NCBI RefSeq assembly: GCF_963675165.1
Contig: NC_087384.1
Location: 3,765,682-3,829,681, forward strand
DNA length: 64,000 nucleotides
Source: Halichondria panicea
Lineage: Eukaryota > Porifera > Demospongiae > Suberitida > Halichondriidae
Direction of reading: 5' to 3'
Below, piece by piece: positions 12,201 through 22,126 of this stretch (the first letter of the stretch is position 1; every line of letters starts with the position of its first letter). A program made the position numbers and the translations under genes. Below the pieces are notes generated by a model. That model was not told the DNA's origin. It ran no database searches and saw only the letters and a list, made by a program, of their open reading frames with translations.

Positions 12201-13143
12201 GGACTGTCTCTCATCATCCCTCACATCTGTAATTTAACATAATTATAGATAGTCAGTTACACGAAATCTGATTTAACACTAGAGCACTAAAGTGCAAACC
12301 CTCGGCTGGTGACATGACATGATTATAAAGAAACCATATAATGCAGTGCATGTAGTGATGAATATCATGTATGACTTATTAAACTGTCTAGGCAAGCAAC
12401 TCAGGAAGCTAACAAGACTGGAGGCATGCTGAAACATTTGAGAACAGAGTTTTATATACACTGTGGACTAGGATCACAGCAAAGAAGCCTGGAGTCTCTC
12501 ATGCATAGAAGTGAAGTAGGATCTCAGAGTCTACCCGCCTCAACCTAAAAGCTTTTAGGTTGAGGCGGGTATTCGAGACTACCCAGAGTCAGCTAACAGA
12601 ACTGAACCAGACACAACTGTGATTGAATTCTAAATACTTATCTCACAGACTACTGCTTTGAAGGGTTTGCTCCCACTGTTAGGATTGACTGTGGACACCC
12701 CTTTCTTGTGAAACAATCAAAGCACATTGCAAATTATTTACCTCTTCAGTAACACTCTAATACTTTTGAGTGAAAGCAAAAACATGGCGAGAGGCACAAA
12801 TAGTAACGACTGCTTAACCAGTGCTGCAGTTGACAGTGCTGCAGTTGACCTCCTTGATCAAGTACTGCACCACCTCGATATGACCTCCCGAGCATGCCCA
12901 GTGAAGTGGAGCTCTGTTAGCCTCCCCACCACCGTCATCAGTGAAACAGGTAGATCTACAAGCTCCATGGCCGGATAAATGGGTAACAAGCATCTTTACA
13001 ATCTCAAGGTGGCCGTCACAACAAGCTCTGTGTAATGGAGGCAACCTTGTTCCCCACTTCTTACTCCAGTAGAGCTGGTGGTTGGGGCATGCCCCGCATG
13101 CCAACAGAGACTTCACTTTCATGACACATTTGTTATGAACAGC
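9289..13143 (-). CDS. Ankyrin-repeat protein, upstream exon cassette
   Basis: Five exons are seen: 13143-12819, 12226-12011, 9929-9633, 9494-9398 and 9357-9289. They parallel those of 7156-9201 one for one in part: CPNHQLYW with PLHRACCDGHLEIVKML; SPLDIAMDPDT with DVALYLICRGCG; an acidic DEEDEDEDELQ exon with CGKLGVVKELIEQHKVDPKS; an ankyrin half-repeat; and a linker with ENRPPPTKKQK. Exon 9494-9398 has a 1-base frameshift, and its donor reads ga instead of gt. Exon 13143 begins in phase 0, unlike the others. Two copies of cagtgctgcagttga occur at its 3' end. The cassette likely arose by tandem duplication and may be the 5' part of the same gene. Confidence 0.7.
10496..10774 (-). CDS. Possible C-terminal exon of a membrane protein
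   Basis: A 92-codon open frame holds a hydrophobic run (YYSIVIVVLLLM) followed by basic residues and a polar tail (QYTDYRQPNTNNSTSEDYDRR), the layout of a single membrane span with a cytoplasmic tail. It lies in the large intron between ankyrin exons 12011 and 9929 on the same strand. No splice acceptor was fixed and no family was recognised, so chance is possible. Confidence 0.25.
   Translation of the reverse strand: MLVYCMRTPRHQHPRCFHVYYSIVIVVLLLMRKRNVIALCCNSQVKVQSSPVFQYTDYRQPNTNNSTSEDYDRRFRNVVRIEDYNIIGKNMS
10835..11213 (+). repeat. Dispersed repeat, copy 1 of an inverted pair
   Basis: The stretch from agactgctacagctgctcaa through gctgcaacagtgagaag to c. aacaatcgtggttgatcatt is matched in reverse complement at 21755-22126, with roughly 85 percent identity by eye. 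Each copy adjoins a short tg/ca repeat at the agactgctac end. It is a non-autonomous interspersed element; the type is not resolved. Confidence 0.65.
11287..11440 (-). CDS. Possible exon, unknown
   Basis: The minus strand is open for 51 codons (FEQPICLWLADKRLYFSTWN, then HVTGSHTYDCVIRG) and runs into a good donor (cgag then gtaaga). The acceptor is not clear and the family is not recognised. An overlapping plus-strand frame is longer but has no splice support. Confidence 0.3.
12532..12571. repeat. Perfect 40-base palindrome
   Basis: The 20 bases tacccgcctcaacctaaaag are followed at once by their exact reverse complement, with no spacer. The centre is a HindIII-type aagctt. The palindrome lies in the intron between ankyrin exons 12819-13143 and 12011-12226. 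Confidence 0.9.
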
Positions 13144-13480
13144 CTGTATTAATTATTAATTAATTAATTCTTATTATTATATCCTTCAGATTGCCACTGC
13201 CCGGCCACCCTTATATGGCCACCCTTATATAGGACCTTCATATTCGCTGGCTTTCTAAAATTCTTGTAATAGTACATTTTTGATTTTTTTTAAGGATAAG
13301 GCATATTGCCTTGCGGTCATGGTATGACACTCACCATTTTATAATATAAATGAGCATGCTCATTAGGGATGGGGAAAATAATTCGAGATCTTCTTTCTTG
13401 ATTGCACAATGTGGCATTGCAGCAACAATACAGATCTATAGATGGATTGGATTCGCCATTAAAGTCAAAATAAATAGATG

Positions 13481-13528
<48 letters not shown>

Positions 13529-13769
13529 CGTGTGTGTTTGGTAAGGGGGTAGTAGCACAAGGCTAACTGGGTTGGATGGAACGCCCGCTGAAGCATGAAG
13601 GACATTCAATTGACGGTTTATTGTACAAATCTTACGTTTAGGTGTTTTGTAGCCTCGATCCCAGGCCGCACTTCCCACTAGGGAAGTGGGCATGCCAACA
13701 GAGACTTCACTTTCATGACACATTTGTTATGAACAGCCTGTATTAATTATTAATTAATTAATTCTTATT
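13096..13769. repeat. 80-base direct duplication
   Basis: Bases 13096-13175 and 13690-13769 are identical by eye. The first copy covers the 5' edge of ankyrin exon 12819-13143, its acceptor and its polypyrimidine-poor upstream intron. The second is an orphan fragment of the same. The TG microsatellite lies between them. Confidence 0.8.
13483..13538. repeat. TG microsatellite
   Basis: An uninterrupted run of about 20 TG units is followed by cgtgcgtgtgtg. The histidine/threonine open frame on the other strand is a product of this repeat. Confidence 0.95.
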
Positions 13770-13903
13770 GAGAACCCGCAAAGGAGGCTAATCCTAGCTA
13801 GCTATCAAGCTACATGTAACTAATTCCTCCAGAGAGACTCAAACAAAACACTGTGGTCATCCTAATTGGGCTAATTACTACGGTGCAATTCAACAATCAA
13901 CAC

Positions 13904-15474
13904 TATGGCGCTATATTAGTGCCATAAATTCAAGGGGGGTATACTTTTTCATTAGGGGGTATACTTTTTTTTATTAGGGGGTATACTTTTTCATTTGGGG
14001 GTATACTTTTTTTTATTAGGGGGTATACTTTTTCATTAGGGGGTATACTTTTTTATTAGGGGGTATACTTTTTCATTAGGGTATACTCTTTTCAGTAGGG
14101 GGTACACTTTTTCATTAGGGTGTACACTTTTCATTAGGGGGTACACTTTTTCATTAGGGTGCACTCTCTTTTCATTAGGAGGTACACTTTTTTCTAGGGT
14201 ATAAATTTTTTTCATGAGAGCAGTATAGGAGAACATTATTCAGTATACTTTTCAAAATTCACTGGAGCCCTGGGCTCCTGATAAATCGATGACCATTTCC
14301 AGAAGACATTTGACTTATTGATCGACCTTTGACCTGAACACAAGAAATTCAGAGGAGGCTGGAACTACTTGACCTTAGTCAGTTAATTAATTAAGGTCAC
14401 TAAATATAGGATTTCTTCAAACTTCTCTTTCAGACTACTTCAAGTCTAGTTTTAGTGTCTATAAGTTAATTTTGTTCAAAAGCAGAGATAGGATAAAAGT
14501 CAGCTCTTGTACTAGCCTCGATATCGTGAGCGGCTTGTTCTCGAGGGAAACGCACAACTGGCTTTGACCATAGGATAGGCAACGCCCAGCACTTCCATTG
14601 GATGAGGCGAGCTGCTAAAAAGGGGCGTGTAATGAGCAAAAGGGGTGTGTGCACCAGTAAAGAGTTTGTAGTTACTGTGCTCTTGATGTCACCAGATACA
14701 CTTTAATAGATCATGTACAGTAAGAGCAGGAGAGGTACGCAAACTTTCTGGACTTCGGACAAACGTTTCATGATGCTGCTACTACTTCACTGCATTGAGA
14801 GCTGAAAAATATGCTTTGTTCCATGCAGTTATAAACACACTTTAATTTTGTGAACAAGCCGCTCACGATATCGAGGCTAGTACAAGAGCTGACTTTTGAT
14901 CGTATCTCTGCTTTTGAACAAAATTGGCGAAATAAAAATTGACCCCCCCCTGTAGAATAACTTACAGACACTAAAACTAGATTGAAGTAGTCTGAAAGAG
15001 AAGTTTGAAGAAAATCCTATTTAGTGACCCTAACTAAGGTCAAGTGGTTCCAGCCTCCTCTGAATTTCTTCTGTGTTCAGGTCAAAGATCGATCAATAAG
15101 TCAAACGTCTTCTGGAAATGGTCATCGATTTATCAGGAGCCCATAAATAAAGGGCTCCAGTGAAAAGTATACTGAATAATGTTCTCCTATACTGCTCTCA
15201 TGAAAAAAATTGTACCCCCTAATGAAAAGAGTACACCCTAATGAAAAAGTGTACCCCCTAATGAAAAAGAGTATACCCTAATGAAGAAGTGTACCCCCTA
15301 CAATGAAAAGAGTATACCCTAATGAAAAAGTATATCCCCTATAATGAAAAGAGTATGCCCTAATGAAAAAGTATACCCCCTAATAAAAAAAAGTATACCC
15401 CCTAATGAAAAAGTATACCCCCTAATGCAAAAAAGTATACCCCCCTTGAATTATGGCACTAATATAGCGCCATA
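13904..15474. mobile_element. Foldback (FB-type) transposon with minisatellite arms
   Basis: The two arms, about 13904-14545 and 14855-15474, are inverted copies. Each begins with tatggcgctatattagtgcc, followed by a tandem array of a roughly 20-base unit (attagggggtatactttttc) of about a dozen copies, then a 350-base unique arm segment that ends in ctcacgatatcgaggcta. The centre is about 310 bases with no coding capacity. The element is flanked on both sides by CAACAC (13898-13903 and 15475-15480), a likely 6-base target duplication. Arms with internal tandem repeats are the mark of foldback elements. It has no transposase and would depend on one supplied elsewhere. Confidence 0.85.
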
Positions 15475-15480
15475 CAACAC

Positions 15481-15902
15481 TGCACTTCAATTGGACAACC
15501 AACTTGCAACTGTCTGTAGAATTGCTTAATGAAGAAAAATGTTAGTATGCATGAACTAAACATCCTCTCTTCCCCCTACTAATAGCTCTTCACCTCCTCC
15601 GTACAGCAGCGACAGAGCTTATTTCCCACCTCCCCCGTACCCCGTACACAAACCATCGATACCACCACAATCGCTACCCCTCACCCCCACCAAATAAAAC
15701 AGTGACATTTAAATGGGAAACCCCAATTCCACGCATCACCCGTCCCCCCCCCTAAAACAAATGCTGTGAATGTGTGCTTGTGTAAATATTAATTTGTTAC
15801 TCATATACTATTATAGTCTACAGAACTGTAACAGATAATATACTTGTCAAAATGAGTTGTAGTGATTCGTGCACACATGTTGGACCTCCTCTGGGCTAAG
15901 TA
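15481..15902. other. No gene recognised
   Basis: A C-rich stretch lies at 15590-15755 (repeated cctcccccgtac and ctcacccccacc phrases). No exon is supported on either strand. Confidence 0.4.
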
Positions 15903-16329
15903 CCGTATAGCGGGTATATTACGAGGGTATAAATTTTCGCGGATGGACCATTACAAAGGATTTCGCGGATTTATTTTCGTGGTCTGAGTTCCAGCCTTTT
16001 GGCGCATGCGCACATCAACATGCAGCTGTACCTCCACACCGTTAGCCTCGAATCCAGGACTAGCCTATAACGGTGAGGCACCTCTTATAGTCAATAGGTG
16101 TGGTCAATAATACTGAACACGCCTACTATTCAATAAAGATATAAATTTTCGTGGGTATAAATCTTCGCGGTAGAGGCTCAATCCGCGAACATTTTTTAAT
16201 GGAGTACGTAATAAAACGATAAACAGCTAAGGTCGTAAGATAATAATTTGAATGGTTTAGGTTTCCTGGCTATCTTGTATTATGGGTCTTATAATTATTA
16301 TATACCCTCGAAATATACCTGCTATACGG
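15903..16329. mobile_element. TA-flanked MITE (Tc1/mariner-like ends)
   Basis: The terminal inverted repeats are about 29 bases, ccgtatagcgggtatatt at the left and its near complement ending gctatacgg at the right, with two mismatches. TA lies on both sides. The interior contains further partial ends (ataaattttcgcgg, ataaatcttcgcgg) and a copy of the dispersed tagcctcgaatccagg motif. It has no coding capacity. Relatives lie at 8659-8826 and, broken, at 4395-4895. Confidence 0.8.
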
Positions 16330-16990
16330 TATATAATCAACAAAAGTGGGCGTAGTCAAACATTTTGCGACGCGCTTACGTGTGCCCAAATCTTCCGCCC
16401 AAAATGGACCCTGAGAAGAGAGGGATTACAAACGGAGCACATGCACACAATCACTTCTGTGTTGTAGAAGGCCTTATTTTGAGTGAGTTACCAGCTTGCT
16501 GCATAAAGGGGAGAAGCTGGGAAGCCAACAAATGCATTACATAAGGGCTATAAAATCTGATTGGTGCTGAAATGCATTACGTAAGCAGTCTGTAATCTGA
16601 TAGACTGGAAAACCACTCCCCTCCACTGCGCTTTAGGGACTGGCAAGCTGCCGTGTTGAGAGTTATCCCAGTGCGTGAAGAATGTCACGCTCTCACAAGA
16701 ATGCAAATACCCGCCCACGCACAAAATATTATTGGCCTCTAGTATAAATACATCACTGGCGGTCTGTTATTGAGGCTGAAGCAATATATCACCCACGCAT
16801 CACGCATTTTGTGGTTTGTTATTCCAACAGGACAACTCTCACACGGCTCAGAACGAATGCTAAATAGGGCTGCAACCCGTCTCCCTTTTTGGAGGCGGGC
16901 CACGCCTATCTACCCTCTACCTTGAGGTTCTTCTCAATAAAGAGATGAGATCCATCCTGACTTGGGGTATCACAAATGAATGAGTAGCCA

Positions 16991-17297
16991 ATAATATATA
17001 GACTCGCCAGCCAGCCCTTGAGAAAGGGACTGGTCAAACTCCGTGTAGAGACTCGTGTAACGTTTGCCACGATATTTGTGGCAACTAACCGCATGCGGTT
17101 ACCGCAAGATCAATGATAGTGACGTTTCACTAGAAAACTCTACGTATCACATGCAGTATACTGACGTCACGAAAACCGCAGCCATTTTTTTCATATTTTC
17201 TGATATGCTGACTGTGCAACACGAGTCTCAACACGGAGTTTGACCAGTCTACTGTTCGCCTGCAACAGTGACGGCATGCGAGTCTAAATAATATACA
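16991..17297. mobile_element. Hairpin MITE
   Basis: The outer ends tatatagactcgcc and gcgagtctaaataatata face each other. An inner pair, actggtcaaactccgtgt with its complement, extends the stem to about 60-90 bases. The loop contains gcatgcggttaccgca. No open frame is present. Confidence 0.75.
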
Positions 17298-17489
17298 TAT
17301 AACCTCTGTATTTTTACCCTCCAATGCACGTGTACTTCCTCACCTGTGATACTGTGTAGAGTGCTGTCTTTGTCTATTTAGCACTGCCCTAAGGTATAGT
17401 ATAGTATAGTAGCTAGCTAGCTGCCTCGACCCCAGGCCGTACTTATTTGAATTGTATTTCTATATAAAGCACAGAGCCCAGCCCCTTTT

Positions 17490-17922
17490 TTCTGAGCTGA
17501 CCTCTGACCCGTTTTATCTTGCTGACCTCTGAACTCATACGTCATCCGGATATCCGGACATCCGGATGCCCAGCCCATCTGACCTCTGACCCAGACATGT
17601 CGTCATCCGGATTCTCATTCTCATTTGCAAGCCCAACCCTTTTCCAAACTGACCTCTGACCCCCATTAAGCCACTTTCATACCTAGCACCCTTTACCCAC
17701 TCGCCAGACCACGCCCAGCTACTTTCGGCCTTCATATCTAGAGAACCAAGCAAGGCTATACGCTGGCTATACCTATAACTTAGCATACATTTTCATCAAC
17801 CGCTCAATGGTGCATTTGCGGAGAAAATTTCTGCTAACAATTTCTGCTTGTTAGCATGGATGCAAATAGCAAAACAGAAGTTTTTGGAATTGTATCTGTA
17901 TCAGTCCAAGTGAAGGTTTACC
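17490..17922. other. Short motif cluster, no gene
   Basis: The phrase gctgacctctgacc or a one-base variant occurs four times between 17497 and 17662. It is interspersed with catccgga words. No coding exon is supported up to 17922. Confidence 0.4.
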
Positions 17923-18138
17923 TCATGTTCTTAGGATCTCGGATTTTCCAGGGTTCCAAACAGATGAATACGATCCCTCCATCCATGCAACTTCAATGTA
18001 CCGCTCTTCAATACGAATGCATTCACCAATTACAGGCTCCTTAGTATAGTTTTCACAATAAACAGCAACGAGATCTCCTGTTTTAACCAAGGATAGGTCA
18101 GCTTCGGCTACGGTAGCTCTCCGTTTCCCTGTGTAGAC
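17923..18138 (-). CDS. Terminal exon, Tudor/chromo-like small domain
   Basis: After a ccctccag acceptor the minus strand is open to a stop at 17923. It reads LVKTGDLVAVYCENYT, then GECIRIEERYIEVAWMEGSY with a tryptophan and WNPGKSE. The alternation of GD(L/F)VAV and EVAWM resembles SH3/Tudor-like tails at the C-terminus of transposon-derived and host proteins. The family is not certain. Alternatively the exon uses a gtaaac donor two bases before the stop is completed. Confidence 0.5.
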   Translation of the reverse strand, partial: VYTGKRRATVAEADLSLVKTGDLVAVYCENYTKEPVIGECIRIEERYIEVAWMEGSYSSVWNPGKSEILRT

Positions 18139-18508
18139 CTGGAGGGGAGTAAAATGTGACTAAAGCAATGCTGGAATATAAATTTGTACAAATTTGCACA
18201 CCTTAACAGCATACAGTGTTGTATGTACAACATTTATTACGAGCTGACTGATGGTGGTAGCTGACCTTCCTCACACCCTCAGTCACCCTCAGTCACATAA
18301 TACCTGAGGGGAGGGTTAGTAACAATGAACAAAGGACCCTCAGAAAAAAGTATACAAAGGGGTTGTAAATGGTAAGCAAATAAACACATCCTCTACTCAT
18401 ACTAGAGTGGGTATTTGGTAGAGTGCAACAGTCACACAGAGCCAAAACAGACAGTAAAGATCCACTAGATAATAAACATTAAGTGAGACATGACTGCACA
18501 GTACTCAC

Positions 18509-18832
18509 CGATTTTGTAGCTGGTCACGAGTTCCTTCGCTACTTGTTCCTCTCTCTCTCTCCGATCTTACTGAGATGATCAGCCAGCTCCCTCCATGTTG
18601 GTCCAGACGCTCCAAATGACAGTTCTTCCTGAATACTGAACTCATCAGGGAGGTTGTATAAAGACGAGGAGAAAAGTGTGCGAGCCACAGGATCCTTGCC
18701 AGTCCTAACCCTAATTACGTGTGGAGTGTAACCCTCAAAATAACGACATAATGAATTAATGGCTATATACAACCTAGGGTTTTCCTCTGTGCTGTAACCA
18801 CGCAGTTGAATTGCAGAAATTGCAGACTGCAA
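18509..18832 (-). CDS. Exon of an unknown gene, with frame slip
   Basis: The exon reads LRGYSTEENPRLYIAINSL, GYTPHVIRVRTGKDPVA and GPTWRELADHLSKI. It then enters a (GA)n run at 18553-18568, after which the coding frame changes to EEQVAKELVTSYKI before a gtgagt donor at 18508. A slip in the GA run accounts for the frame change. The family is not recognised. It lies upstream on the same strand as 17923-18138 and could be the same gene. Confidence 0.5.
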
Positions 18833-19825
18833 ATACCCAATACACCCATCTCGTTTAAATGCCCAGGTAAAAGCTCAATAAACGCCCATGTATGGGCGTG
18901 GCACTGTGGGTGGTAGACACGTGGAACTAGTGGGAAGCATGGCAGCATAGATACATGTCTACTATGGAGCCAGGTAGAGCAATACTTACGGTGTGTGACC
19001 TCTGTAGGCCTCTGTAGGGAAGAAGGATTCAAAGTACTGCTAACTGAATAGCTAGCCATACTTCAGTTTGTTAGCCACGTGTTCAAATAAACGCCCTCAC
19101 ATTAATCTACACCCACTACCGGATGTTCAATAACCGCCCGTTTCGCCCATCTCGTTTAAACACCCTCTGCCCTCTCCTCTCTACAGACTTCTCTTAGGAA
19201 ATAAACACCCGGGCGTTTAATCAAGCAAATACAGTACTCACCTTACTCACCTTACTCACCTCCTTCACAGGAGGAGAGTGCCTTTGACCTGTCGCAGAGT
19301 CCTAACCACATTTAGGAGACACGTACATTACACACTACACTACACTACACTACACAATTATTATGACAAAGACTGGTATACAATAAATGCAGTATAGTAT
19401 GTATGGTTGGTGAGTTGAAGTGCGGTCAATCATGCATTAGTGAAGTATAATTATACGTACATACGTACGTACAGTGCAGTGTGCGCATGAGATGGTCATG
19501 GCTGGTTGCACTTCAACTTCTAACTGCTGCTAACTGCTGCCAACCAACCTGAACGGTGGCACACATGAGGGGGTGGCAGCTGTATACAAGTACACATGTA
19601 CGTATGCCACAACAATTATACAGTACATATGACTATATGACAGTTGTTTCATTCAACAGGGCACAGCAACTAACTTTGATCGCACAAGATCAATCAATCG
19701 ATTGATCAGATGTTTGTGGACCAAAATCCATAGTCGCTTACCTTGCTGTAGTGTAGATCTAGTGTAGATCTAGGAGCGCTTGCAAACTGCTTCGACTATA
19801 TAAAAAGCACTCGACCTCTCTGGCC
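18833..19825. other. Spacer with short repeats
   Basis: Phrases such as aataaacgccc and ctcgtttaaa recur at 18850-19230. Short tandem duplications occur at 19244-19262, 19499-19519 and 19745-19770. A possible small exon ends at a gtaagt donor near 18987 on the minus strand but is too short to support. Confidence 0.35.
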
Positions 19826-20303
19826 CCCCCCAATCATCCTGATTATGGCCGCGGCTTAGATGGCAAGCCCCGGATTGATTCGAATAGCCGCTGCTATTAT
19901 TACAGTGGCCGCGGCTTTCCCCATTCATCCGGATCATGGCCGCGACTTTAGATGGCAAGCCCCGAATAATCCGCGGATTGATTCGAATAGCCGCGGTTAT
20001 TTATTATAGTGGCCGCGGCTTGCCCATTCATCCGGATCATGGCCGCGACTTAGATGGCAAGCCGCGGATTGATTCGAATAGCCGCGGTTATTATTACAGT
20101 GGCCGCGGATTCATCCGGATCATGGCCGCGGCGTAGATGGAATAATCCGCGGATTGATTCGAATAGCCGCTGCTATTATTACAGTGGCCGCGGCTTGCCC
20201 CATTCATCCGGATCATGGCCGCGACTTAGATGGAAAGCCCCGGATAATCCGCGGATTGGTTCGAATAGCCGCGGCTATTATTCAGTGGCCGCGGCTTGCT
20301 TCG
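19826..20303. repeat. CCGCGG-rich satellite, about five units
   Basis: A unit of roughly 85-105 bases is repeated. It runs from cagtggccgcggcttgcc through cattcatccggatcatggcc and cggattgattcgaatagccg back to cagtggcc. Unit starts are near 19903, 20006, 20097, 20183 and 20284. The array is strongly GC- and CpG-rich compared with its surroundings. Open frames across it follow the unit and are not genes. Confidence 0.85.
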
Positions 20304-20718
20304 GACTTATTAGAGTGCCGATCCTTTCTTGCCCCGTAGTTCTCGAGCTAGAGATGTTCAGCTCTCAAGAGTTGTACTGATGGATTAATCACATCCTACT
20401 AAGTCAGCAGAGCCACTTTTTAGAGCAAAACAGATTCTGTGACATCATAATACGACAAGTGACGTCACTTTTGATCATGTGAGTTGTCCTACCTTAATAA
20501 TTAAACTGTCATAATTATTTATATCATATTTATCAGAATGAACGTCAATGAGCTATAAATAATAATGCATGGTAGATCCATTCTCAGGGCATCAGACCCT
20601 AGACTTTCCTCATTAGTTGGGTCTTGCATGGCAGAACAAGAAACTACAATGACAGAGCATTTTGGTTATGGTCTGACATAAGTCAGTTCCTGTCAGATTT
20701 CTTATAATCCACACTGGT
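20304..20718. other. No gene recognised
   Basis: An AT-rich spacer between the satellite and the TG block, with no supported exon. Confidence 0.35.
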
Positions 20719-21510
20719 GTGTGTGTGTGTGTGTGTGTGGTGTGTGGTGTGTGTGCATGTGGTGTGCAGCCGTGTGTGTGTGTTTGTTGTGTGTGTGGTG
20801 TGTGTTGTGTGTGTGTGGTGTGTGTGTGTGCGGGGGGTGTGCACGCCGTGGCTGTGTGTGTGGTGTGTGTTGTGTGGGCAGGCCGTGTGTGTGTCCGGGG
20901 GGTGTGCACGCCTTGTCTGTGTGTGTGTGTGTGTGTGTGGAAGGATGGGGGTGTGCATGCCCCCCTACGTGTGCACACACACGGTGTGTGTGTGGGGGGT
21001 GTGCACGCCGTGTCTGTGTGCATGCCGTGTTTGTGTGTGTGTGTGGTTTGTGTGTGTGGGTGTCTGGGGGGGTGTACACGCCGGTGGTGTGTGTGGGGAG
21101 GGGGTGGGCAAATTGAGTGTGTGTGGTGTGTTGTGTATGTGTGTGTGGTTGTGTTGTGTGTGCGTGTGTGTGGTGTGTGCAAGCCGTGTGTTGTGTGTGT
21201 GGTGTGTGTGTCCGGGGGCACGCGTGTGTGTGGGAGTGGGGGGTGGGGCCGTGTTTGTGTGTGTTTGTGTGTGTGTTTGTGTGTGTGGGGGTGTGGGAGG
21301 GGTGTGTGTGTGTGTGGGGAGGTGTGCACACGTGTATTGTGTGTGTTGTGTGTAGTGGAGTGGTGTGTGTGTGTGCACGACGTGAGTGTGTGTGGTGTGT
21401 GTTGGCCGTGTGGTGTTTGCATGTGTGCAAGCCGTGTGTGTGGGGAGCAAGCCGTGTGTGCGGTGTGTGCAAGCCGAGTGTGTGTGGTGTGTTGTGTGTG
21501 TGTGTGTGCT
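20719..21510. repeat. TG-rich microsatellite block
   Basis: Almost 800 bases of (TG)n are interrupted by recurrent short phrases (gtgtgcacgccgtg, gtgcaagccgtg, tccggggg). The repeat runs in all frames without stops, giving long artificial cysteine/valine and histidine/threonine open frames on the two strands. The interruptions suggest a higher-order unit that has been duplicated several times. Confidence 0.95.
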
Positions 21511-21754
21511 CAGGTGCATTAAGGATTGCATTAAGGATTGGGACCAACATAAAAAAGACATTTATAAGAGGAGGCATATCAATCTGTGTAAAACTTTTAC
21601 GATGAAATGAAACACTAGCTTCCATTCTCTAAGAAAATATTTAAATGAAAGCACCGCAGGTGATGATGCCTCGGTGGAGATGCCAAAGCTACATAACATG
21701 AAGCTACTAATAGCTTTTATACTGATGAAACATTTTTGCTTTTGCTGCAATGCA

Positions 21755-22126
21755 AACTCAAAGAGTGGGTAATGATCGACAATGATTGTTGTTAAAAACG
21801 ATCGATGCCAAAAGTTCAAGTCTAAAATTTAATGACTGCCATCAACAGAGTCTTGCAGCTCTCTTCCTCACTCTTGCAGCTACCAATAGCTAGCGTTCTA
21901 ATGCAGAGCTAACTACTAAGTAGAGTAGTAACACTCGGTAAACAAGTTTGGCTACGTGCTCTTCTGCAATGGCATGGCATAACTCGAGAACGAAGCATTA
22001 TTTTGCAAATCCACTAAAATCCAAGTAAACATGACTAGAAGCCTATAGAAACTTTTACTTGCACTTGATTCATCCTTGAGCAGCTGTAGCAGTCTACACA
22101 CACAGACACACAGACACACAAACACA
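21755..22126 (-). repeat. Dispersed repeat, copy 2 of an inverted pair
   Basis: This is the reverse-complement partner of 10835-11213. It contains cttgcagctaccaatagcta, gagctaactactaagtagag and, at its end, cttgagcagctgtagcagtc followed by a ca-rich tract. Just before it, at 21515-21545, is a short copy of the gcattaaggattggg end that belongs to the MITE family of 31108-31604. Confidence 0.65.

Noticed and set aside
13904..15474. CRISPR-like array of 20-base repeats
   Set aside because: The units are contiguous without unique spacers and belong to an inverted foldback element in a eukaryotic genome.
14036..15529. Repetitive MKRVCPNEKVYPL-type frames
   Set aside because: They are translations of the 20-base tandem unit in the foldback arms.
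19936..20380. Arg/Ile-rich open frames
   Set aside because: They follow the CCGCGG satellite unit.
20613..21625. Long open frames on both strands, up to about 300 codons
   Set aside because: They consist of Cys/Val or His/Thr repeats dictated by the TG block; no real protein composition.
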